A program made the position numbers and the translations under genes. A stretch of 64,000 nucleotides of DNA. Origin: Arthrobacter sp. 131MFCol6.1. Lineage in GTDB: Bacteria; Actinomycetota; Actinomycetes; Actinomycetales; Micrococcaceae. The DNA lies in assembly GCF_000374925.1 (NCBI RefSeq), contig NZ_KB895552.1, forward strand, positions 59,799-123,798. The letters are read 5' to 3'. Of the stretch, positions 25,882 through 35,670 are shown one piece after another. Position 1 is the first letter of the stretch, and every line of letters begins with the position of its first letter. Under the pieces are notes generated by a model, which was not told the DNA's origin, ran no database searches, and saw only the letters and a list, made by a program, of their open reading frames with translations.

Positions 25882-26631
25882 ATGGGATTGCTGGACAAAG
25901 TCGAGCGCGGCATCGAAAAGGCCGTCCGCGGAGTCTTCTCCACCGGTTCCCGCGCCCAGGTTGAGCCTGTCGAGATCGCGAGCCGCCTCCGCACCGAGGT
26001 GGACAACAAGGCCATCACGATCGCCGCGGGACGCACCCTGGCCCCCAACGTTTTTGACGTACTCCTCAGCAGCGACGACTTCCAGCGCGCCCAGGAATGG
26101 GGCACACCGCTGGCGGAGGAACTGTGCGACGTCGTCATCAACCATGTCCGGAGCCAGGGCTACACTCTCCAGGGCCCGGTCCGGATCAGTTTCCGCCGCG
26201 ATGAGGAGCAACGTGCCGGGAATTTCGACATCACGTCGCGGACCGAGAAAGCCTCCGCCCCTTCCGTGCCGGCGCAGCCGGGTGTCCATGGCAACGTACC
26301 GGCGGCCCCGACACGCCAGCCGGCCCAGCTTCAGCCGGTACTGGACATTGACGGCCAGCGCTATTCGCTGAACGCGCCCTCAATCGTCCTCGGACGGTCC
26401 TCCGAGGCAGACATCCTTATTGACGACACCGGCGTTTCGCGCCGCCACCTGGAAATCCGGACTGGGCCTGGTACGGCCCAGGCGATCGATCTCGGCTCCA
26501 CGAACGGCAGCTACGTCAACGGCCAAAAGATCGTGGGCAGTTCGGATCTTGCTGACGGCGCCACGATCATGATGGGACGAACCAAAATCATCTTCCGCCT
26601 ACTGCCCGCCCACCCAGGCGGCCGCGCATGA
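25882..26631 (+). CDS. fhaA: FhaA: DUF3662 and FHA domain protein
   Basis: This 249-residue protein starts MGLLDKVERGIEKAVRGVFS, the hallmark of the DUF3662 domain (residues 1-125), followed by a Pro/Ala linker and an FHA domain near residues 165-240 (IVLGRSSEADILIDDTGVSRRHLEI and GSTNGSYVNG). FHA domains bind phosphothreonine. In mycobacteria FhaA binds the phosphorylated pseudokinase domain of MurJ and restrains peptidoglycan synthesis. It is the first gene of the seven-gene growth-control cluster and overlaps fhaB by four bases. Confidence 0.95.
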   Translation: MGLLDKVERGIEKAVRGVFSTGSRAQVEPVEIASRLRTEVDNKAITIAAGRTLAPNVFDVLLSSDDFQRAQEWGTPLAEELCDVVINHVRSQGYTLQGPVRISFRRDEEQRAGNFDITSRTEKASAPSVPAQPGVHGNVPAAPTRQPAQLQPVLDIDGQRYSLNAPSIVLGRSSEADILIDDTGVSRRHLEIRTGPGTAQAIDLGSTNGSYVNGQKIVGSSDLADGATIMMGRTKIIFRLLPAHPGGRA

Positions 26632-27110
26632 GCGAATTGACCATCACGGCCCTGCGTTTCGGGTTCCTCATCCTCCTGTGGGTGCTGATCTTCAGCATTG
26701 TCTCGGCCATGCGCCGCGATCTGATGATCGGCCGCAAGGCGGCGGCCGGAGCCCCCACGGCACGCCAGGTGCGCAAGAATCCTTCCCTCGCCGAACCGCC
26801 GCCGGCCCCCGTCAAACAGCAGGCCCGCCAGCTGATCGTGACCGAGGGACCGTTGAAGGGCACCACCATCGCCCTCGCGGCGAGCCCCATCCTCCTTGGC
26901 CGGGCACAGGAAGCCACCCTCGTCCTGGAGGACGACTACGCCTCGGGCCGCCATGCCCGCCTGTTCCCGCAGGGCAGCCGCTGGTTCATCGAGGACCTGG
27001 GCTCCACTAATGGCACGTATCTGGCAGACCAGCAGCTGACCCGGGCCCTCCCGGTGGAGCTGGGCGTCCCCGTGAGAATCGGCAAGACGGTCATCGAATT
27101 GAGGCCGTAG
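26628..27110 (+). CDS. fhaB: FhaB (FipA-like) membrane-anchored FHA protein
   Basis: This 160-residue protein has one N-terminal membrane helix (residues 5-26, ALRFGFLILLWVLIFSIVSA), then a basic linker and an FHA domain near residues 85-150 (ILLGRAQEATLVLEDDYASGRHARLF and GSTNGTYLADQ). It is expected to dock on phosphorylated kinases or division proteins at the membrane. It overlaps fhaA by four bases and is two bases from pstP. Confidence 0.94.
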   Translation: MSELTITALRFGFLILLWVLIFSIVSAMRRDLMIGRKAAAGAPTARQVRKNPSLAEPPPAPVKQQARQLIVTEGPLKGTTIALAASPILLGRAQEATLVLEDDYASGRHARLFPQGSRWFIEDLGSTNGTYLADQQLTRALPVELGVPVRIGKTVIELRP

Positions 27111-27112
27111 CC

Positions 27113-28897
27113 ATGGCTGCCCCGGAATTTCCCGCAGACAGGGCCGAAGGCAAAACACCTGCCCCGAAGCGGCCGCTCATCATGCGCTACGCCGCGCGTT
27201 CAGACGTCGGCCGAATACGCGCCAAGAATGACGACTCCGCCTACGTCGGCCGGCACCTCGCCGTCGTTGCCGACGGCATGGGTGGCCATGCCGGCGGCGA
27301 CGTCGCCTCCGCCGCGACCGTCCTGGACATGATCCACCTGGACCATGACGACTACGACGGCGACGCCGGCACCGTCCTGGCCGACGAAATCCAGACGGCC
27401 AACTCCCTGCTGTCAGAACTGGTCCACATCAATCCCAAGCTCGCCGGGATGGGCACCACGGTCACGGCCCTGCTCCTCGCCGAAGGAAAGCTCCACTTCG
27501 CCCACATCGGCGATTCCCGGGCCTACCGGCTGCGCGACGGCGAGTTCGAACAGGTCAGTGTCGACCACACCTTCGTCCAGCGGCTCATCGATGAGGGCCG
27601 GCTCCGCCCCGAAGAGGCCGAAACACATCCGCACAAGAACGTCCTCATGCGCGTGCTGGGGGACGTCGATGCCAGCCCGGAGCTGGATCTCGACACACTG
27701 GCTGTCCAGGCCGGGGAACGATGGCTGCTCTGCTCCGACGGCCTGAACTACGTGGCCGGCCACGTCGTGGAGCGCACCGTCCGGGAGACGAAGGACCTGG
27801 GCGAATGCGCCGACCTGCTGATTGAACTGACGCTGGAAGCAGGCGCCCCGGACAACGTGACCGTGGTGGTACTCGACATCGCCGAGCCGACCCGCGATGA
27901 CGTCCGGACCGCCGCCGTCGACGTCGTGCCCGCGACCGCAGCCGCCGGGACGTCGGCGCCCGCCGCATCGGCCGGGCCCCTGGCCGGCAGCACCGTGGGT
28001 GCCGCGAAAACCCCCGGCGAGTCCGGAACAAGGGACAACTCCGCCCAGGACACCGGGTCCGCCGCGCCGGCCGCGGCGGCGGGAGCATCCGGCCCGCCGC
28101 CGGCGGACCCTGCACCTGGGTCCCCGGCCGGCGGCACTCCGCCGGCCGCCGCGCAGAAGGCCGCCGAGGGCAAGGAGCCCGAGGCCACCACCGACCCGCA
28201 CCTGGGCGAACACCTCTCGGCCGAAGTCCTGCGTGAAGAACTCTCCATGCGCCCCCACGAACTTGTCGGGGCCGCCGCCGCAGCAGCGCAATCAGGGTCC
28301 ATTCCTTCCATCGCCGGACGCACAGTGGCCCGGCGCGCGGCCACGGTCCTCACCCACAAGTCCGAACAGGACCGCGAGGAGGCCGAGGACTTCAGGCCCG
28401 CCGGTCGGCCGCGCCGGTGGCTCACGGTATCCATTGCCGCAGCGATCGTCGCGCTGCTGGCCGTCGGGCTCTGGCTTGGCTACGCCTGGACCCAGACGCG
28501 CTACTACATCGGCGAACACGATCAGCATGTGGCCATCTTCAACGGCGTCTCCCAGCGTCTCGGGCCCATCCAGCTTTCCACCCTCGAAGCGGTAACCGAT
28601 ATCAAGATGACCGACCTTCCCGAATTTTCGCAGCAGCGGGTGCGCCAGACGGTGCCCGCCCGCGATCTCTACGACGCGCAGCGGATCGTCAAAAACCTGG
28701 AACGCACCGGCACGACCGCCCCGGCCGATGAATGCCTCACCCCGTCCCCCGCAGCGACGGCCGCCGGCGCCACCCCGTCCCCCGGCACGACAGCCAAGCC
28801 GGGCTCCACGGCGACGCCAGGTGCCGCGGCCTCCCCTGGATCGGCCAAGCCGTCGCCATCCGCCACCCCGACTACGAATTGCGAGGGGGCCAAATGA
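27113..28897 (+). CDS. pstP: PstP serine/threonine phosphatase (PP2C family)
   Basis: This 594-residue enzyme removes phosphate from targets of PknA and PknB. The PP2C domain (about residues 22-260) shows the metal motifs: VVADGMGGHAGGDVAS near residues 49-64, GTTVTALLL, HIGDSRAYRLRDGEF, LLCSDGL and DNVTVVVLDI. A Pro/Ala-rich linker of about 150 residues follows, then one membrane helix near residues 438-460, and an external tail ending in a Pro/Thr/Ser-rich stretch. The stop overlaps rodA by four bases. Confidence 0.96.
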   Translation: MAAPEFPADRAEGKTPAPKRPLIMRYAARSDVGRIRAKNDDSAYVGRHLAVVADGMGGHAGGDVASAATVLDMIHLDHDDYDGDAGTVLADEIQTANSLLSELVHINPKLAGMGTTVTALLLAEGKLHFAHIGDSRAYRLRDGEFEQVSVDHTFVQRLIDEGRLRPEEAETHPHKNVLMRVLGDVDASPELDLDTLAVQAGERWLLCSDGLNYVAGHVVERTVRETKDLGECADLLIELTLEAGAPDNVTVVVLDIAEPTRDDVRTAAVDVVPATAAAGTSAPAASAGPLAGSTVGAAKTPGESGTRDNSAQDTGSAAPAAAAGASGPPPADPAPGSPAGGTPPAAAQKAAEGKEPEATTDPHLGEHLSAEVLREELSMRPHELVGAAAAAAQSGSIPSIAGRTVARRAATVLTHKSEQDREEAEDFRPAGRPRRWLTVSIAAAIVALLAVGLWLGYAWTQTRYYIGEHDQHVAIFNGVSQRLGPIQLSTLEAVTDIKMTDLPEFSQQRVRQTVPARDLYDAQRIVKNLERTGTTAPADECLTPSPAATAAGATPSPGTTAKPGSTATPGAAASPGSAKPSPSATPTTNCEGAK

Positions 28898-30339
28898 CAC
28901 CCATCGACCCCGTGCCCAGGCCACGACGAAACGTGGAGCTTGTCCTCCTGGTCCTCGCCCTCGCTGTAGGGATCGGCGCCCAGGCACTCGTGGGCGTGGA
29001 CCGACAGAAGGCGTTCGATACCGACTTCTGGTTCCAGTCCGGACTCCTCGCGCTGGCCGCCCTCGCCTTCCATGTGGTGCTGCGGCTCCGCGCAAAATAT
29101 GCCGATCCGGTAATACTTCCGCTTGTGGTCGCCCTTAACGGGCTGGGCCTGGCCATGATCCACCGGCTGGACAGGGTGGGCGAAGACACCGGCAACAACC
29201 AGCTGCGCTGGACCCTGGTGGCCATGGCGGTTGCGATCGCGGTCATTTGGTTCCTCAAGGACCACCGGATCCTGCGCCGCTTCACGTACATTTCGCTGGC
29301 CATCAGCGCCGTGCTCCTCATCCTGCCGCTGGTTCCCGGCATCTCGGCCGGAGAGGTCCTGGGTGCGAGCGTCTGGATCAAGATCGGTTCCATGACCTTC
29401 CAGCCGGGTGAAATCGCCAAGATCACGCTGGCCATCTTCTTTGCCGGATATCTGTCGTCGAACCGGGACCTGATCCTGCTGGCCGGCCGCAAGATCGGCC
29501 CGGTACAGTTCCCGCGGTTCAAGGACATGGGCCCCATGATCACCGCCTGGCTTGTGAGCATCGGCGTGCTGGTCTTCCAGCGCGACCTCGGATCCTCGAT
29601 CCTGTTCTTTGGCCTGTTCCTCGTCATGATCTACGTCGCCACGAGCCGCATCAGCTGGGTGATCATCGGCCTGGGGCTGATTATCGTCGGCGGCTTCGTC
29701 GCTGCCCGCGTGTTCTCGCACGTGGCCCTGCGGATCGACGGCTGGCTCAATGCCTTCACCGATGAGGTCTACGGCCGGCAGTTCGGCGGCAGCCTCCAAA
29801 TTGTCGAGGGCCTGTTCGGCATGGCCAACGGCGGCCTGGTCGGCACCGGCCTCGGCCAGGGCCGGCCCAACCTGGTTCCCTTCGCCAACAGCGACATGAT
29901 CATCGCCTCCTTTGGTGAGGAACTCGGCCTGATCGGCGTCTTTGCGATCGTCCTGATGTACCTGCTGCTGTTCACCCGGGGCTTCCGTGCCGCGCTGGGC
30001 ACCCGCGACGCGTTCGGCAAACTGCTCGCCACCGGGCTCTCGTTCGCGATCGCGCTGCAGTGCTTTGTGGTGATCGGCGGCGTGACGCGCCTGATCCCGC
30101 TGACCGGACTTACGACGCCGTTCCTCGCCGCCGGCGGGTCCTCGCTCCTGGCGAACTGGATCATTGTGGGTTTGCTGCTCATGATTTCGCACTCCGCGCG
30201 CGGCCCGGTGGATACAACGCCGCTGCCGCCCGGCCAGGAACCGGGTGCCCGCAAGAACTTCCCCGTGCTGCCGTCCAAACCGGCGCCGGATCCCCGAAAC
30301 AGTCCCGACGCACCCACCGAGGCGGTGAAACAGCTGTGA
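28894..30339 (+). CDS. rodA: RodA/FtsW-family peptidoglycan glycosyltransferase
   Basis: This 481-residue SEDS protein polymerises glycan strands from lipid II with its partner PbpA. About 12 membrane helices are visible. The SEDS signature is near residues 290-370 (MANGGLVGTGLGQGRPN, SFGEELGLIGVFAIVL), followed by FVVIGGVTRLIPLTGLTTPFLAAGGSSLLANW. The ATG at 28894 overlaps the pstP stop (ATGA) and is preferred over upstream in-frame starts inside pstP. The C-terminal cytoplasmic tail of about 50 residues is Pro-rich. Confidence 0.95.
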   Translation: MTPIDPVPRPRRNVELVLLVLALAVGIGAQALVGVDRQKAFDTDFWFQSGLLALAALAFHVVLRLRAKYADPVILPLVVALNGLGLAMIHRLDRVGEDTGNNQLRWTLVAMAVAIAVIWFLKDHRILRRFTYISLAISAVLLILPLVPGISAGEVLGASVWIKIGSMTFQPGEIAKITLAIFFAGYLSSNRDLILLAGRKIGPVQFPRFKDMGPMITAWLVSIGVLVFQRDLGSSILFFGLFLVMIYVATSRISWVIIGLGLIIVGGFVAARVFSHVALRIDGWLNAFTDEVYGRQFGGSLQIVEGLFGMANGGLVGTGLGQGRPNLVPFANSDMIIASFGEELGLIGVFAIVLMYLLLFTRGFRAALGTRDAFGKLLATGLSFAIALQCFVVIGGVTRLIPLTGLTTPFLAAGGSSLLANWIIVGLLLMISHSARGPVDTTPLPPGQEPGARKNFPVLPSKPAPDPRNSPDAPTEAVKQL

Positions 30340-31793
30340 ACCAGGCCATCCGCAATTCATGGATTGCCGCCATCGCGATGTTCGTGCTGGTCTTCGGCGC
30401 GCTGAGCTATGTGCAGGTGGTCGGCGCCGACGAGCTCAAGGCCAACGCCTGGAACAGGCGCGCCATCCTGCAGAACTACTGCAACGACCGCGGTGCGATC
30501 ATTGTCGGCGGCACCCCGGTGGCAGAGTCCGTGCCCGCAACGGAGAGCTGCAAATTCCAGCGGACGTACTCCCAGCCGGAGCTCTACGCGGGCGTCACCG
30601 GCTACTTCTCCAAGAACTACGGCCTCACCGGACTCGAGAAGTCCATGAACGATGTCCTGGCCGGCAGCTCGGACCAGCAGTTCCTGGACCGGGTGGGCCA
30701 GTTGTTCCTCGGCAACCAGCCCAAGGGCGCGTCCGTGGAGCTGACCCTGGACCCCAAGCTCCAGAAGCTGGCGTACGACCTCATCCCGGACGGCATTCGC
30801 GGGCACATCGTGGTCACCAACCCGAAGACCGGCGCGGTCCTGGCCATGGTGTCCAAGCCGTCCTATGACCCCAACCTGATTGCCACCCAGGACGCTGCCG
30901 CCGAACAGGCCAACTACACCGAGCTGAACCAGGTCCCCGGGATCAACCTGAACCAGAACGTCTCCGGACCGACGGGCGAGCTGCTTGCACCGGGATCGGT
31001 GTTCAAGCTCATCGACACCTCTGCGGCGCTGAAATCGGGCAAGTACAACAAGGACAGCGACCTGCCCAACCCGGCCGAGATGTCCTTCCCCGGCATCGAC
31101 TACAAGCTGCCCAACTATGCGGGCGGCAACTGCTACACGCGCACGACGGCGTCGTTCGCGTTTGCCCTGCAGCAGTCCTGCAACACACCGTTCGCCAGCA
31201 TCGCCCTGGACCTGGGGCAGAAGGCCATCGGAGACGAGGCCGGGAAATTCGGCTTCGGCCAGGACTTCGGCGACCAGCTCAAGCTGGACAGCGCCCCAAG
31301 CTTCTTCCCGAGCGAACCGCTGGACGACGCCGGGCTGGCGCAGTCCTCGATCGGCCAGCGCGATGTCCGCGCCACGCCGCTGCAGATCAACACCATGACG
31401 GCGGCGATCGCCAACGACGGAGTGCAGATGCAGCCGAACCTGATCAAGGCCGTACGCGCCCCTGACCTGCGCACGATCAGCGAACCGAAACCGCAGGCCC
31501 TGCGCACCGCCACGACTCCGGAGATCGCACGGCAGATCAACGAGTGGATGGTCAGCGTCGTCGACGACGGCATCGCCAGCCGTGCGGCCGTGCCCGGTGT
31601 CCAGGTGGCCGGCAAGACCGGTACCGCGGAACTCGGCAACGGCCTGAACAATTCTTGGTTTACCGGGTTTGCCCCGGCAAATGACCCGCAAGTGGCCGTC
31701 ACCATCGTCATGGAAGGCGTAGACATCACCACTGGCGCAAACCTAACCAGTCCGAACGCGAAGAAGATTTTTGAGGCGGTGTTGAATAAGTGA
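30336..31793 (+). CDS. pbpA: Penicillin-binding protein A (class B transpeptidase)
   Basis: This 485-residue protein cross-links peptidoglycan and pairs with RodA. An N-terminal membrane anchor (IAAIAMFVLVFGALSYVQVV) is followed by a dimerisation domain and the transpeptidase. Active-site motifs are GSVFKL (catalytic Ser near residue 221), QQSCNTP (SxN near residue 280) and GKTGTAE (near residue 426). The GTG start overlaps the rodA stop by four bases (GTGA), and the stop overlaps the kinase gene likewise. Confidence 0.96.
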   Translation: MNQAIRNSWIAAIAMFVLVFGALSYVQVVGADELKANAWNRRAILQNYCNDRGAIIVGGTPVAESVPATESCKFQRTYSQPELYAGVTGYFSKNYGLTGLEKSMNDVLAGSSDQQFLDRVGQLFLGNQPKGASVELTLDPKLQKLAYDLIPDGIRGHIVVTNPKTGAVLAMVSKPSYDPNLIATQDAAAEQANYTELNQVPGINLNQNVSGPTGELLAPGSVFKLIDTSAALKSGKYNKDSDLPNPAEMSFPGIDYKLPNYAGGNCYTRTTASFAFALQQSCNTPFASIALDLGQKAIGDEAGKFGFGQDFGDQLKLDSAPSFFPSEPLDDAGLAQSSIGQRDVRATPLQINTMTAAIANDGVQMQPNLIKAVRAPDLRTISEPKPQALRTATTPEIARQINEWMVSVVDDGIASRAAVPGVQVAGKTGTAELGNGLNNSWFTGFAPANDPQVAVTIVMEGVDITTGANLTSPNAKKIFEAVLNK

Positions 31794-33625
31794 GGCCTAC
31801 TTCGGGAATCACCCTCGGCGGCAGATTCCAGCTGACCACGCGCATTGCGATCGGCGGCATGGGAGAAGTCTGGAAAGCCAAAGACCTGATCCTTGGCCGC
31901 ATTGTCGCCATCAAGGTGCTCAAGGAGGAATACACGGGCGACCCCGGATTCCTGCAGCGCTTCCGCGCCGAGGCACGCCATACCGCCCTCCTGAACCACG
32001 TGGGCATCGCCAACGTCTTCGATTACGGCGAGGAAGAGGGTTCCGCCTACCTGGTCATGGAACTGGTTCCGGGCCAACCCCTGAGCAGCATCATCGAGCA
32101 CGAACAGGTGCTGTCCCCGGACCGCACCCTTTCGATGATCGCGCAGACGGCGCGTGCCCTGGCCGTCGCCCACGCGCAGGGCCTCGTGCACCGTGACATC
32201 AAGCCGGGAAACCTGCTCATCACCCCCGACGGCCGCGTCAAGGTCACCGACTTCGGCATCGCGCGCCTGGCCGACCAGGTTCCGCTGACCCAGACCGGCC
32301 AGGTGATGGGCACCGCCCAGTACCTGGCACCGGAACAGGCCACGGGGCAGACCGCCACCGGAGCCTCGGACATCTACTCCCTCGGCGTGATCGGCTACGA
32401 GTGCCTCACGGGCCACCGGCCGTTCTCCGGGGAATCCCAGATCGCCATCGCGCTGGCCCAGGTCAACGACGCGCCGCCGCCGCTGCCGGACACGCTGCCC
32501 AGGCCCGTCCGCGCCCTGCTGATGTCCATGCTGGCCAAGGATCCGAAGAACCGCCCGGCCGACGCCATCAAGCTCTCCGAGGCGGCCGAGGCCATCCGCA
32601 ACGGTGATATCGCCGCCGCACACGCCGCTGTGCCGGGCATGCTGCTCTTCGAGGCAGCCACCGGACCCATCACGGCCCCCGTCGACGTCCCCACAGCGGC
32701 CACCAGCGTCATTGGCTCCAGCGCGGCAGAGGACAAGTCGACGTCCGCGACGTCCGCGCTGCCCGTCGTGGGCGCCGCGGGTGCAGGTGCAGCCGCGGGC
32801 CTGGCAGCCGGCGCCGCCGCCGCCAGCGGCTACGGCGCCCGCAACGCGCTCAACCGCGCCGATGCCCTGGCGGCCGAGCGGAGCTGGGTGCAGGAAGAGG
32901 AAGAGGAAGACTACGACGAACCGGAGGAGCCGAAGCGCCGCGGGCGCAGCCCGTGGACGTGGCCGCTGATCGCGCTGATCCTGCTGGTGGTGTTCGCCCT
33001 GGTCGGTGTGGTCCTGAGCCAGGCCGGCAGTCTCTTCCCCTCGCAGGGTCCGGCCACGAGCAGTGCCACGTCCAGCATCGCGAAGCCGAGCAGTGCCACG
33101 CCGTCGGCGTCGTCCGCTTCCCCGTCCGAGACTCCCACCCCCACGCCCACCTCCGCGACACCCACCGAGTCCACCCCGGCAGCGGTCAACCTGATCCCGG
33201 ATGCCTACCTGGGACGGCCGTTCAACGAGGTCCGCAACGAGCTGATCGGCAAGGGCCTGCAGGTCACCGGCGCTGAAGTTGTCAATGACGCGACGCCGGG
33301 CACAGTCACCAACATCGACCCCTCCGGCCCGGTCCAGCCCGGGACCACCATCACGGTCAGCTACTCCAAGGGCCCGGAAATGGTCGAGGTCCCGTCCATC
33401 AAGGCGGGCACCAGCGAGGCTGGGGCCCAGCAGGCCATCCAGGACGCCGGGTTGCGCTGGGCCAAGGGAGCCGATGTCAGTCCCACGAACAAGAATGAAG
33501 ATCCGGGTACCTTCGTCAGCTCCGAGCCTCCTTCCGGGTCCAAAGTGGCCGCCGGAAGCGTCGTGACCTATCACCTCGCCAAGGCCACGACCACATCCCC
33601 TTCACCTACCAAGTCCGGACCCTAA
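31790..33625 (+). CDS. pknA: PknA-position serine/threonine kinase with two PASTA domains
   Basis: This 611-residue receptor kinase has a catalytic domain near residues 12-275 with GGMGEVWKAKD, the invariant Lys in IVAIKVLKEE, HRDIKPGNLL and DFGIARL. A long Ala/acidic linker leads to one membrane helix near residues 388-410, then a Ser/Pro/Thr-rich wall-spanning stretch and two PASTA repeats (about 465-530 and 530-600). Mycobacterial PknA lacks PASTA domains, so this version could sense wall fragments itself. The GTG start overlaps pbpA by four bases. Confidence 0.93.
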   Translation: MRPTSGITLGGRFQLTTRIAIGGMGEVWKAKDLILGRIVAIKVLKEEYTGDPGFLQRFRAEARHTALLNHVGIANVFDYGEEEGSAYLVMELVPGQPLSSIIEHEQVLSPDRTLSMIAQTARALAVAHAQGLVHRDIKPGNLLITPDGRVKVTDFGIARLADQVPLTQTGQVMGTAQYLAPEQATGQTATGASDIYSLGVIGYECLTGHRPFSGESQIAIALAQVNDAPPPLPDTLPRPVRALLMSMLAKDPKNRPADAIKLSEAAEAIRNGDIAAAHAAVPGMLLFEAATGPITAPVDVPTAATSVIGSSAAEDKSTSATSALPVVGAAGAGAAAGLAAGAAAASGYGARNALNRADALAAERSWVQEEEEEDYDEPEEPKRRGRSPWTWPLIALILLVVFALVGVVLSQAGSLFPSQGPATSSATSSIAKPSSATPSASSASPSETPTPTPTSATPTESTPAAVNLIPDAYLGRPFNEVRNELIGKGLQVTGAEVVNDATPGTVTNIDPSGPVQPGTTITVSYSKGPEMVEVPSIKAGTSEAGAQQAIQDAGLRWAKGADVSPTNKNEDPGTFVSSEPPSGSKVAAGSVVTYHLAKATTTSPSPTKSGP

Positions 33626-33631
33626 ACGATC

Positions 33632-35608
33632 ATGAGCAATACACCCCGCACTCCGTCGCACAGGGAGGAACGCCCGGCGAACACGCAGCGCGTCCTCAGC
33701 GGGCGCTATGAGCTGGGTGAGCTGATCGGCCGTGGCGGCATGGCGGATGTTTTCCGCGGCCTCGATACCCGGCTGGGACGCACTGTGGCCGTCAAGCTGC
33801 TGCGCCCGGACCTGGCCCGGGACCCGCAGTTCCAGGCCCGGTTCAAGCGCGAGGCCCAGGCCGTCGCGGCACTCAACCACCCGTCGATCGTGGCTGTCTT
33901 CGACACCGGGGACCACGCGGTCCCCGGTGACCACGCCGACAGCGTCCGGGTGCCCTATATCGTGATGGAGTTCGTTTCCGGCAAGACCATCCGCGACATG
34001 GTGCGGGCCAAGGACGTGACCATCGATCAGGCGATCGATTTCACGCTGGGTGTGCTGTCCGCGCTCGATTACAGCCACAAGGCCGGAATCGTGCACCGCG
34101 ACATCAAGCCCGCCAACGTGATGTTTTGCCCGGATTCAAACAGCGTCAAGGTCATGGACTTCGGAATCGCCCGCGCCATGGCGGACTCGTCCGCCACCAT
34201 GACGCAGACGCAGGCCGTCGTCGGCACCGCCCAGTACCTGTCCCCGGAACAGGCCCGGGGCGAAGCGGTCGACGCGCGCAGCGACCTGTACTCCGCAGGA
34301 TGCCTTCTCTATGAGATGCTGACCGGCCGGCCGCCGTTCATTGGCGACAGCCCCGTCTCCGTGGCCTACCAGCACGTTCGCGAGATCCCCGAGCCCGCCA
34401 GCAGCCTCAACCCGGACGTCTCCGCCGCGCTGGACAGCGTGTTGATGAAGGCCCTGCAGAAGAACCGCGCCGACCGTTTCCAGGACGCCGCCGCCTTCCG
34501 CCGCGCCCTGCGGGCCGCGCGCAGCGGCGTTCCGGTGACGGCGCCGTCCGCCAGCGAGGCCCCCACCGACCCCACCAACGCGGTTCCCCGGCACGACCCC
34601 CTGGCGCCCACGGCGACTTTCTCCCTGACCGGAGCCAAGTTCCTCGACGATTCCCCCGGCGGCCGGCTGCGGCCCGCCGAAGAAACGCCCGACGACGAGG
34701 AAGTGCTGCAGCCGGCAGGCACCGAACTCTATGGCATTGCGGACACCGGAAGCCTGCCCCTGGCGCTGCCGGTCGAACGCGAGCACACCCCGCGCCAGAA
34801 GACGCGCCGCCGCACCTGGATCGCGACGCTCGTGGTCCTCACACTGCTGGTGCTGGCCGGCGGCGGCCTCTGGCTGTACAACCTCATGAATCAGGCCCCG
34901 CCGCAGGCAACCAAGGTGCTGGTTCCCACGGTGACGTCCCTGACGGAATCCGAGGCCCTGCAAAGGCTGTACAACGCCGGCTTCAAGCCACAGCTCCAAC
35001 GGCTGCAGCACGAGAGCATCCCCAAAGGCACCGCGATTGGCACCGTGCCGACGTCGGGGAGTTCCATGGACGCCAACTCGGACATCATCCTCAACATCTC
35101 CGAAGGCCCCAGCGCGATCACCATCCCGACGGACCTGCCCGGCCGGACCGAGGCGGCCGCCCGCGATCTTCTCCACCAAACGGGACTGACTGGTGCCCTC
35201 ACCACCAAGATGTCCAACAACCCCACGGTTCCGGTCGGCATTGTCATCACCACCAACCCGGCGCCGGGCCAGGTTGTGGCCGTGGCGGACCCGGTCGAAA
35301 TCGTCGTCTCCACGGGCAAGGTGGCTGTGCCGCAGCTGATCGGGCTGCCGCTGGCGGAGGCGGAAGCGAAACTGAAGGAGCAGGGCCTGGTGCTCAAGGC
35401 CACCGAAGTGGAGAATTCCCAGGTGGCTCCGGGCAAGGTGACAGGCCAGGCCGATGCCGCGGATTCGCTCGTGGAACAGGGCAAGACCATCACCGTGACC
35501 GTGGCGAAGGCACCGGCGCCGGCTCCGCCTCCCCCGCCGTCGCCCACGCCGTCGCCCACCAAGAGCGCGTCGAAAGAAGACGCAGCCCTGGGCGGACTGT
35601 TCCCCTAA
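33632..35608 (+). CDS. pknB: PknB serine/threonine kinase with three PASTA domains
   Basis: This 658-residue receptor kinase has the PknB-type catalytic domain (residues about 24-290): IGRGGMADVFRGLD, VAVKLLRPDL, HRDIKPANVMF, DFGIARAMADSSATMTQTQ with activation-loop threonines, and GTAQYLSPEQ. A linker of about 100 residues is followed by a membrane helix near residues 393-416 and three PASTA repeats (about 427-493, 493-560, 563-625). It ends in a Pro-rich tail. It is the last gene of the cluster and controls elongation and division through the FHA proteins. Confidence 0.96.
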   Translation: MSNTPRTPSHREERPANTQRVLSGRYELGELIGRGGMADVFRGLDTRLGRTVAVKLLRPDLARDPQFQARFKREAQAVAALNHPSIVAVFDTGDHAVPGDHADSVRVPYIVMEFVSGKTIRDMVRAKDVTIDQAIDFTLGVLSALDYSHKAGIVHRDIKPANVMFCPDSNSVKVMDFGIARAMADSSATMTQTQAVVGTAQYLSPEQARGEAVDARSDLYSAGCLLYEMLTGRPPFIGDSPVSVAYQHVREIPEPASSLNPDVSAALDSVLMKALQKNRADRFQDAAAFRRALRAARSGVPVTAPSASEAPTDPTNAVPRHDPLAPTATFSLTGAKFLDDSPGGRLRPAEETPDDEEVLQPAGTELYGIADTGSLPLALPVEREHTPRQKTRRRTWIATLVVLTLLVLAGGGLWLYNLMNQAPPQATKVLVPTVTSLTESEALQRLYNAGFKPQLQRLQHESIPKGTAIGTVPTSGSSMDANSDIILNISEGPSAITIPTDLPGRTEAAARDLLHQTGLTGALTTKMSNNPTVPVGIVITTNPAPGQVVAVADPVEIVVSTGKVAVPQLIGLPLAEAEAKLKEQGLVLKATEVENSQVAPGKVTGQADAADSLVEQGKTITVTVAKAPAPAPPPPPSPTPSPTKSASKEDAALGGLFP

Positions 35609-35626
35609 TCCGGTCGGGAGAACCGA

Positions 35627-35655
35627 ACGTGCCGGCTACCGCCGCGCCGGCACGT
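35627..35655. terminator. Convergent terminator between pknB and the amidotransferase gene
   Basis: A perfect 10-base inverted repeat (35627-35636 with 35646-35655) encloses a nine-base loop. It lies between convergent genes and has no T-run on either side. Confidence 0.7.
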
Positions 35656-35670
35656 GCAGTGCCTGCCGGG

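Noticed and set aside
31133..33574. Very long minus-strand open frame (813 codons) opposite pbpA/pknA
   Set aside because: It crosses two well-supported genes, is Gly/Arg/Asp-rich without domain motifs, and is explained by GC-rich third positions.
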